Positions 1-4,339 of a stretch of 5,973 nucleotides of DNA are shown in pieces (position 1 is the stretch's first letter; every line of letters begins with the position of its first letter). A program made the translations under genes and the position numbers. The DNA lies in assembly GCA_947628125.1 (NCBI GenBank), contig CANQYR010000060.1, positions 1-5,973 on the forward strand. The letters are read 5' to 3'. This stretch comes from an uncultured Bacilli bacterium (GTDB lineage: Bacteria; Bacillota_I; Bacilli_A; RF39; UBA660). Under the pieces are notes generated by a model, which was not told the origin of the DNA, searched no databases, and saw only the letters and a list, made by a program, of their open reading frames with translations.

Positions 1-241
1 TTCTAACTACATACCAAGCCTCATCACTCATAATCATCTCAACTAAAACATAACCAGGAAACATCTTCTTCTTCTTCTCCTTCTTAACACCATCTTTAAC
101 CTCAATCTCAACAGTCTCAGGAACAATAACCCGGAAAATATTATCCAAAAAGCCCATCGACTCAGCCCGCATCAATAACTTTTCCTTAACACTTTCCTCA
201 TGACCACTGTAAGTATTAACAACATACCATAACTTTTCCAT
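1..241 (-). CDS. nusG: Transcription elongation/antitermination factor NusG (partial, N-terminal 80 residues)
   Basis: The start ATG is at 241-239 and the frame stays open to the window edge, so only the first 80 codons are seen and the C-terminal KOW domain is missing. The visible part reads as the NGN domain: it opens MEKLWYVVNTYSGHEE, the usual start with the aromatic WYVVNTYSG core, followed by a Lys-rich stretch and the signature MFPGYVLVEM at about residues 60-69, then DEAWYVVR. NusG binds the RNA polymerase clamp and supports processive elongation, pausing control and coupling to the ribosome. The ATG follows the secE stop codon with no gap (TAAATG). Its Shine-Dalgarno (AAAGGGGTGG) lies inside the last secE codons, so the two are probably translationally coupled. 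The identification is firm; only the missing 3' part limits it. Confidence 0.97.
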   Translation of the reverse strand, partial: MEKLWYVVNTYSGHEESVKEKLLMRAESMGFLDNIFRVIVPETVEIEVKDGVKKEKKKKMFPGYVLVEMIMSDEAWYVVR

Positions 242-445
242 TTATAACCACCCCTTTATAATAGATAATACTAAATTAACTAACTCAAAAAAACCAATCA
301 TAAGCAAAACAATAACAATAGTTGCACAAGTATACTTCAAAACTTCCTTCTTCTTTGGAAAAACAACCTGCTTCATCTCTAAGCGCACTTGCTTAAAATA
401 ATTATCCTTAACCACCTTGTTTTTCTTACTTTTCTTCTTCATCAT
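242..445 (-). CDS. secE: Preprotein translocase subunit SecE
   Basis: This 67-residue protein has the layout of the short, single-helix SecE of Gram-positive bacteria. SecE is the essential clamp subunit of the SecYEG channel in the cytoplasmic membrane. A very basic N-terminus (KKKSKKNK) is followed by the amphipathic signature EMKQVVFPKKKEVLKYT at residues 23-39, matching the family pattern EMKKVxWPxxKEVxxYT with Phe in place of the usual Trp. One membrane helix follows at about residues 40-62, with a short GWL tail. Two consecutive ATG codons (445 and 442) could start it. The GGAG at 454-451 sits 5 bases from the first and 8 from the second, so the choice is not settled. It lies immediately before nusG, the classic arrangement. 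The ribosomal protein gene rpmG that usually precedes secE is not present. Confidence 0.96.
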   Translation of the reverse strand: MMKKKSKKNKVVKDNYFKQVRLEMKQVVFPKKKEVLKYTCATIVIVLLMIGFFELVNLVLSIIKGWL

Positions 446-468
446 CCTAACTCCTTTTTTCCCAAATT

Positions 469-490
469 AAAAAACACCTTTCGTGTTTCT
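469..490 (-). terminator. Short intrinsic-terminator-like hairpin before secE
   Basis: On the minus strand AGAAACAC (490-483) pairs with GTGTTTTT (477-470) around the loop GAAAG, giving about eight pairs including one G-U. The T-run overlaps the 3' arm. It could end the rlmB-sigma-unknown operon upstream. The predicted secE transcription start falls at its first base, so it could instead be, or also be, a 5' cap-like hairpin on the secE message. The stem has only two G-C pairs, so it is weak as a terminator. Confidence 0.55.
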
Positions 491-496
491 AGCTAT

Positions 497-525
497 AAAA
501 TACCATATAAATCAATCAATTTCAA
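497..525 (-). promoter_or_regulatory. Sigma-A type promoter for secE-nusG
   Basis: On the minus strand there is a -35 TTGAAA (525-520), a 17-base spacer, and a -10 TATTTT (502-497) preceded by TGG, which makes an extended -10. The predicted start is near position 490. The -35 overlaps the TGA stop (524-522) of the preceding gene. This would give secE-nusG transcription independent of the upstream operon. The call rests on consensus match and spacing only. Confidence 0.7.
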
Positions 526-1397
526 GTAAAATCTTTCTTATAACGAAGCTTAAGACTAACATCATCTAATAATTCCATATCCTTACCATACAAAGCATAA
601 ATAATTTTAGCATAATCCTCATAATCAAGACTAACCAAATCATTATTCTTCTTATAAATCACCGTACTAAGTAAAATCTTAGCCAAAAAACTATCCTGCT
701 TGTGAATACTAAGAGAAAAAATATCACTCAAACTACTACAACTACCATGATAATTACGAAAAATCTGCATCTTATCATTCAAACCAAACCGAAAAGTATC
801 ATTCACTGACCCATCATAATAATACAAATACCCAGGAAAAAAAGTATCCCCCAAACACTCAGCCTTAAGCTTGTTTTGACTATCTAAAGGAATGTCAAAC
901 ATTACTAAATTCTTAGCCTTAGCTAAAGCTAAAACATCATCATACCTAATACCCTTCTCAACAAAATAACCATTTAACTTAGATAAAGGTAGCAAAGCCC
1001 TTTCACTTCCTAAAGCCAAAAAAACATGTGGCTCCAAATCATACTTTTCCCTCTTCAAACAACCAAAAAAATAAGCATCACAACTAACATTTTTTTCAAA
1101 ACCATATACATTACTAATAAAAGATGAAAGTAAAATAATATCAAAAACACCATAACTCTTAAGTGGAAAACTACCCATATCCTCCATATAAGTATTATAA
1201 CAACTCATACTAGGAAACCGATTGTATAAAACAAAATCCTTACTATTTTTATCCAAAAAAAACTTTTCATAAGAAGAAATAAGAAGTTGCTTAAAATACT
1301 CCCTCTTAACCAAAAGCATTGACCTTTTCTTATCCAAAGAACAAATATCCTTATCAACTTCACTAATCATCTGATCCACATAACGCAAATAATCCAT
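522..1397 (-). CDS. Protein of unknown function, 291 residues
   Basis: I do not recognise this protein. It has no signal peptide and no clear membrane segment. Residues about 5-45 are rich in charged and Leu residues and look helical, possibly a short coiled coil. The middle (about 50-220) is rich in Phe and Tyr, with motifs such as FFPGYLYYYDGS at 186-197 that suggest a globular beta-containing fold. The C-terminal part (about 225-290) looks helical and basic at the end. The start is ATG at 1397, overlapping the TGA of the preceding gene by one base (TGATG), with a weak AGGTG seven bases before it; a GTG one codon upstream is also in frame but less likely. The last gene of the operon, it ends in TGA inside the secE promoter. 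Its place beside a sigma factor and a membrane protein is suggestive, but I assign no function. Confidence 0.85.
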   Translation of the reverse strand: MDYLRYVDQMISEVDKDICSLDKKRSMLLVKREYFKQLLISSYEKFFLDKNSKDFVLYNRFPSMSCYNTYMEDMGSFPLKSYGVFDIILLSSFISNVYGFEKNVSCDAYFFGCLKREKYDLEPHVFLALGSERALLPLSKLNGYFVEKGIRYDDVLALAKAKNLVMFDIPLDSQNKLKAECLGDTFFPGYLYYYDGSVNDTFRFGLNDKMQIFRNYHGSCSSLSDIFSLSIHKQDSFLAKILLSTVIYKKNNDLVSLDYEDYAKIIYALYGKDMELLDDVSLKLRYKKDFT

Positions 1398-2035
1398 CAC
1401 TTAACACCTATAGATGAAACTAACCAATCATCATTAACCTTTTCCAAAACAAACTCATAAACATCATCCCTCTTGCAAAAATCATCCTCACAAATCCGAA
1501 AATTAATCATACTAGATATCTCATCAGATGTAGCATGCAAAGGATAAATCTCCATATCCATATAATTAAAAATAGCCAAAGCACTTTCCAAATGCAAATA
1601 ATCAAACTCACTACGCAAAACCTTATAAAAATTACCATCATAATCAGTTTCCATAGCTTCAAAATCACGTGTTAAATAACTAAGCAAAGAAGGTGTAACA
1701 TAAGAACCAAGCTTCGTAATAAAATCATCAGTCAACACCATATAAATATCATCATCACTACTAGTATAAACACTATCAATATCACTCAAACGATAATAAT
1801 TAATATGATTAAAAACCCTAATCAAATCATCCCTTTTACTAGTTATCAAATCCTCTATATCCGCCTTAGAATAACTTGACTCATTAACAAAACTATAATC
1901 ATGATGCATCTTAGAATAACCAAGCCTTTCCCCTAAAGAATAAAACTGCATAACAACAATACTAACAATAATTAATAATAATACTCCCCCAACAATAAGA
2001 ATATAAGGTAACATCTTCTTAAACTTCTCTTTCAT
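1397..2035 (-). CDS. Membrane-anchored protein of unknown function, 212 residues
   Basis: The protein starts MKEKFKKML and has one strong hydrophobic helix at about residues 9-31 (PYILIVGGVLLLIIVSIVVM). The basic N-terminus should stay inside the cell and about 180 residues should lie outside. The outer part is acidic and Tyr-rich. It has two Cys (182 and 187, CEDDFC) that could form a disulfide, and it ends in VYEFVLEKVNDDWLVSSIGVK-like strands resembling the tail of NTF2-like domains; that resemblance is weak. The frame runs back to 2128, but the perfect AGGAGG at 2047-2042 points to the paired ATGs at 2038 and 2035. The second has the better spacing (6 bases versus 3). The start lies inside the 3' end of the sigma factor gene, overlapping it by 17 bases, and its TGA overlaps the next ATG. 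The inside portion is only about eight residues, too short for a usual anti-sigma domain. Confidence 0.85.
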   Translation of the reverse strand: MKEKFKKMLPYILIVGGVLLLIIVSIVVMQFYSLGERLGYSKMHHDYSFVNESSYSKADIEDLITSKRDDLIRVFNHINYYRLSDIDSVYTSSDDDIYMVLTDDFITKLGSYVTPSLLSYLTRDFEAMETDYDGNFYKVLRSEFDYLHLESALAIFNYMDMEIYPLHATSDEISSMINFRICEDDFCKRDDVYEFVLEKVNDDWLVSSIGVK

Positions 2036-2609
2036 CATTATCCTCCTTAAAAATAACCCGAGCCTTATTTTTGATCCTCTGTATTGTATTATCAATTTGT
2101 TTTGGTGATTTGTCAAGTAATTTTGCAATATCTTTATACTTTAAATCCTTCTTCAAACAATTAAAAACATCAAGCTCAAACGAAGATAAACAACTAACTA
2201 AGCGCTCAAAATAAACACCATCCAAAAAAGATACATCAGAACTAGCTAAAAAATCACTAAAAGAAGTACCACCATCATCATAACTATACTCCAAAGATAA
2301 ATTATCCTGCAAAGCCTTAGCCTTATTAATAACCTTTTGTAGCCTCCTTTCCACACAAAGCGAAACAAAAGTAATTAACTTAGCATTCTTAGTATCATCA
2401 TACGTATTAACAGCCTTCGAAAACGCTAGCATTGCCTCCTGCTGTAAATCACTTTCATCAACACCATACTTAAGCGCAAGCCCATGATACTTCTTAAGCA
2501 AAAAAGAAATACTTGGCAAACACTTTTCATACATCTCATTTATCACATCCTCATTAGACTCACACACCATCGAAGTCAAAAAAGGAAAAACATCATCATT
2601 ATAACCCAA
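2019..2609 (-). CDS. sigH: SigH-like RNA polymerase sigma factor (sigma-70 family)
   Basis: This 196-residue protein has the two domains of a short sigma factor. Region 2 lies at about 27-98, including DESDLQQEAMLAFSKAVNTYD (51-71, core-binding type) and a following KLITFVSLCVERRLQKVI segment that should carry -10 recognition. Region 4 lies at about 135-184, with an HTH in which SPKQIDNTIQRIKNKAR (168-184) closely resembles the Bacillus SigH segment HVKSIDNALQRVKRKL. The position after rlmB and before secE also fits SigH. In Bacillus SigH serves the transition phase and sporulation; the regulon in this organism is unknown. The start is a TTG at 2609, supported by GGGGGAG at 2623-2617 with a 7-base gap; the next Met is at residue 14. 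Only one base separates it from the rlmB stop. It lacks the roughly 20 extra residues of Bacillus SigH and could be a diverged, repurposed member. Confidence 0.85.
   Translation of the reverse strand: MGYNDDVFPFLTSMVCESNEDVINEMYEKCLPSISFLLKKYHGLALKYGVDESDLQQEAMLAFSKAVNTYDDTKNAKLITFVSLCVERRLQKVINKAKALQDNLSLEYSYDDGGTSFSDFLASSDVSFLDGVYFERLVSCLSSFELDVFNCLKKDLKYKDIAKLLDKSPKQIDNTIQRIKNKARVIFKEDNDEREV
2042..2047 (-). promoter_or_regulatory. Perfect Shine-Dalgarno for the membrane protein gene
   Basis: AGGAGG sits within the 3' end of the sigma factor gene, 3 bases before ATG 2038 and 6 bases before ATG 2035. It rules out the longer frame that begins at 2128 and favours the second ATG. Confidence 0.8.
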
Positions 2610-2610
2610 A

Positions 2611-3288
2611 CTAAAACTCCCCCATCTTCATAATCAAAAGCGCACAAGCAACCGAAGCATTTAAACTATTAACACTACCCTTCATCGGAATCTTTACAAC
2701 CTCATCACAACACTTCAAAACCAAAGGCGAAATACCCTTACCTTCATTACCTATTACCAAAACCTTTAAAGGCGCATAAGAAACGCTTCTATAATCCTTG
2801 CCATCCATTTTAGAGCCATAAACAAAATAACCAGACTTCTTCAAAACCTTAATCGCATTAACAATATTTGTAACCTCACAAATCTTAATAACATTAGCCG
2901 TCCCAGCACTCGTTTTCATAACCGTATCATTAACATGTACACTCCTATCCCGAGGAATAATAATACCTCCAACCCCTAAAGCCTCACAACTACGAATAAT
3001 CGCCCCAAAATTATGCGGATCTTCTAAATGATCTAAAATAACCAAAAAAGAAACACCCAATAAATCCTCTAAAGAACAATAAGAAAACTCATCAACCAAA
3101 ATCAAAACACCCTGATGATTTGCCTTACACTTATAATCAATAAGATGCTTTGGCAAAACCTCATAACGAATATTATTATCCCGCAAATAAGCAAAAACCT
3201 TGCGATCATTTAAACTATCACTAACATAAACCTTCCGAATCTTCCTAGCATCCATACTAAATAAAACATTTTTTCCATACACTAACAT
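2611..3288 (-). CDS. rlmB: 23S rRNA (guanosine-2'-O)-methyltransferase RlmB, TrmH/SPOUT family
   Basis: The 225-residue protein has all three SPOUT methyltransferase motifs. Motif 1 is DPHNFGAIIRSCEALG (90-105) with the Asn and Arg typical of the family. Motif 2 is VIGNEGKGIS (178-187), and motif 3 is IPMKGSVNSLNASVA (200-214). Motifs 2 and 3 form the trefoil knot that binds S-adenosylmethionine. The N-terminal part (1-70) is the small substrate-binding domain, with HQGV at 58-61. RlmB methylates the ribose of a guanosine in the peptidyl-transferase region of 23S rRNA (Gm2251 in E. coli numbering). At 225 residues it is slightly shorter than the usual 240-250, mainly through a shortened N-terminus. 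The start ATG at 3288 is preceded by GGGAGG (3300-3295) with a 6-base gap. It opens the operon; the neighbouring SigH-like gene supports the RlmB (YacO) assignment over other TrmH-family enzymes. Confidence 0.93.
   Translation of the reverse strand: MLVYGKNVLFSMDARKIRKVYVSDSLNDRKVFAYLRDNNIRYEVLPKHLIDYKCKANHQGVLILVDEFSYCSLEDLLGVSFLVILDHLEDPHNFGAIIRSCEALGVGGIIIPRDRSVHVNDTVMKTSAGTANVIKICEVTNIVNAIKVLKKSGYFVYGSKMDGKDYRSVSYAPLKVLVIGNEGKGISPLVLKCCDEVVKIPMKGSVNSLNASVACALLIMKMGEF
2617..2623 (-). promoter_or_regulatory. Ribosome binding site deciding the TTG start of the sigma factor gene
   Basis: GGGGGAG on the minus strand lies in the last sense codons of rlmB, seven bases before TTG at 2609-2607. 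The spacing is ideal and no ATG is available at that distance, so TTG is the likely start. A TTG start together with the overlap suggests translation is moderated and coupled to rlmB. Confidence 0.75.
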
Positions 3289-3321
3289 ATTAAGCCTCCC
3301 ATAATCCCCATTAAAACATCA

Positions 3322-3350
3322 CTTATAAATAATCTATCACAAAAAACCAA
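3322..3350 (-). promoter_or_regulatory. Candidate sigma-A promoter for the rlmB operon
   Basis: On the minus strand there is a -35-like TTGGTT (3350-3345), a 17-base spacer and a -10 TATAAG (3327-3322). Transcription would start near 3315, about 27 bases before the rlmB ATG. It lies just after the terminator at 3389-3362, so rlmB would have its own promoter. The -35 matches only three of six positions. Confidence 0.5.
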
Positions 3351-3361
3351 AGATAACAAAC

Positions 3362-3389
3362 AAAAAAGAAAGCAAAAAATCACTTTCTT
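3362..3389 (-). terminator. Intrinsic terminator between the brkB and rlmB operons
   Basis: On the minus strand AAGAAAG (3389-3383) pairs with CTTTCTT (3372-3366) around a 10-base loop, followed by six T (3367-3362, partly shared with the stem). This is a recognisable rho-independent terminator, though the stem is AT-rich. It would end both the sensor-brkB operon and any RNA started from the promoter at 3492-3484. Confidence 0.7.
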
Positions 3390-3477
3390 GGATATTACCC
3401 TTCAATCCTATAAATACCTAAAATATTTACTCGGAATCGAAACGTAACTTTATGCACAAATAATACCCGTGTGCACT
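3362..3477 (-). ncRNA. Candidate structured RNA of about 115 nt (small RNA or 3'-UTR/leader element)
   Basis: The stretch starts where an extended -10 promoter predicts initiation and ends at an intrinsic terminator. Hairpin 1 pairs GTGCACA (3476-3470) with TGTGCAT (3458-3452), seven pairs with one G-U, around an 11-base loop. A minor hairpin at 3441-3430 and an AT hairpin TAAATA/TATTTA (3429-3424 with 3416-3411) follow. Ten bases of loop 1 (3468-3459, GGGTATTATT) can pair without interruption with 3399-3390 (GGTAATATCC): seven Watson-Crick and three G-U pairs. This would make a pseudoknot directly abutting the terminator stem. It matches no RNA family I recognise and has no evident open reading frame. 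Whether it is transcribed on its own or as the 3' end of the brkB message cannot be told from sequence. Confidence 0.45.
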
Positions 3478-3483
3478 ACTAAT

Positions 3484-3492
3484 AGTATAACA
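3484..3492 (-). promoter_or_regulatory. Extended -10 promoter element driving the candidate RNA
   Basis: TGTTATACT on the minus strand is an extended -10 (TG, one base, then TATACT, which matches TATAAT at five of six positions). No good -35 is seen 16-18 bases upstream, which falls at the brkB stop codon; extended -10 promoters can work without one. The predicted start near 3477 is one base before hairpin 1. Confidence 0.5.
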
Positions 3493-3505
3493 AAACCAAA
3501 AATAA

Positions 3506-4339
3506 TTATTGTTCCTTTTTTTGCCAACGCTTAAACTCCTCACTATTAATCGCCAAACTAATCGTCACAATATAAGAAAGCAAATAAAGCCAAATCATCA
3601 AAACCGCAAAATGCGCTAGCCCACCATAAAGCAAATCATAATGCGCAAAATTATTTACAAAAAAAGAATACAAATACGTAACCAAACTAAAACCAAAAGT
3701 CGTAAACAAAGCCCCCTTCGTTGTCAAATGCGAAGAAAACTTAACATCAGGCGCTAATACATAAATAATCTTTATCAAAAAAAACGTAACCAGCCACGAA
3801 ACAGGACCCGAAGCTAAATAAATAATAAACGATAAAACCTTAAACACCTTCTCATTTATATTAGCCAAATGAAGCATCAAAACAATCTTATCACCAAAAA
3901 CCGGAATCAAAAGCACAAAAACTAACAAAAAAATCATAATAAAAGTCATCAAAATAGCCTTGACCTTCCGCCTAAAAAAGTTAGTATTTTTAACATCAAA
4001 TAACTCATTAGAAGTAATAATAATCGAACTTGCCCCCGTAGATGCCGTATAAAAAGAAACAAACAAAGCAAACAAAAACCCAGGACTAAACGAAAAATCA
4101 CGCACAATAGGCATCACAAGCAAAGCAATATCAGAACCAAAAGCCTTCGTCATAAAATTAGTCAAAAACGAAGCCGAACTATTAAATAAAGACGTACCCA
4201 AAGCAATCAATGAAATAGTCGGCACAATAGCTAGTAAAAAAAAGAAAGCAAGCTCGCCTGGCAAAACAAGCATCTCTGGCTTACTAACTATCTTCAATAA
4301 CCGCAAAACAATATTTTTAATTCGCTCAATTATTCTCAT
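3506..4339 (-). CDS. YihY/virulence factor BrkB family membrane protein
   Basis: This 277-residue integral membrane protein has about six hydrophobic segments (roughly 28-50, 85-109, 127-149, 167-195, 205-228, 241-266). Family features are the first-helix motif AFFFLLAIVPTISL (31-44), and the last segment YGGLAHFAVLMIWLYLLSY (238-256) followed by an Asn/Glu near the membrane exit (INSEEF, 264-269), like the usual YGSLAGxxxLLLWLYL and GAELN. Members of this family are often mislabelled ribonuclease BN; their molecular role is not established, and transport or envelope functions have been proposed. The start ATG at 4339 lies within the 3' end of the upstream sensor gene (14-base overlap in another frame). 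A GGAG ten bases upstream or a close AAGGA could serve as its binding site, both less than ideal, so translational coupling is likely. The tail is charged (EEFKRWQKKEQ) and should be cytoplasmic. Confidence 0.88.
   Translation of the reverse strand: MRIIERIKNIVLRLLKIVSKPEMLVLPGELAFFFLLAIVPTISLIALGTSLFNSSASFLTNFMTKAFGSDIALLVMPIVRDFSFSPGFLFALFVSFYTASTGASSIIITSNELFDVKNTNFFRRKVKAILMTFIMIFLLVFVLLIPVFGDKIVLMLHLANINEKVFKVLSFIIYLASGPVSWLVTFFLIKIIYVLAPDVKFSSHLTTKGALFTTFGFSLVTYLYSFFVNNFAHYDLLYGGLAHFAVLMIWLYLLSYIVTISLAINSEEFKRWQKKEQ

Noticed and set aside
1398..1400. GTG at 1400 as the start of the 291-residue protein
   Set aside because: The adjacent ATG at 1397 forms the typical TGATG stop-start overlap and needs no rarer start codon.
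2036..2128. N-terminal extension of the membrane protein to 2128
   Set aside because: The extra 30 residues are encoded across the sigma factor HTH in another frame, do not look like a membrane protein N-terminus, and lie upstream of the perfect AGGAGG at 2047-2042.
3390..3400. Possible T-box antiterminator sequence (GGGTAATATCC) before a terminator
   Set aside because: It differs from the conserved T-box core GGGTGGNACCGCG at key positions, no stem I/specifier layout is seen, and the gene downstream is not an aminoacyl-tRNA synthetase or amino-acid gene.
3430..3446. tRNA T-arm-like motif (TTTCGATTCC) in the intergenic region
   Set aside because: The flanking bases do not form a five-pair T stem, and no acceptor, D or anticodon arm can be built around it.
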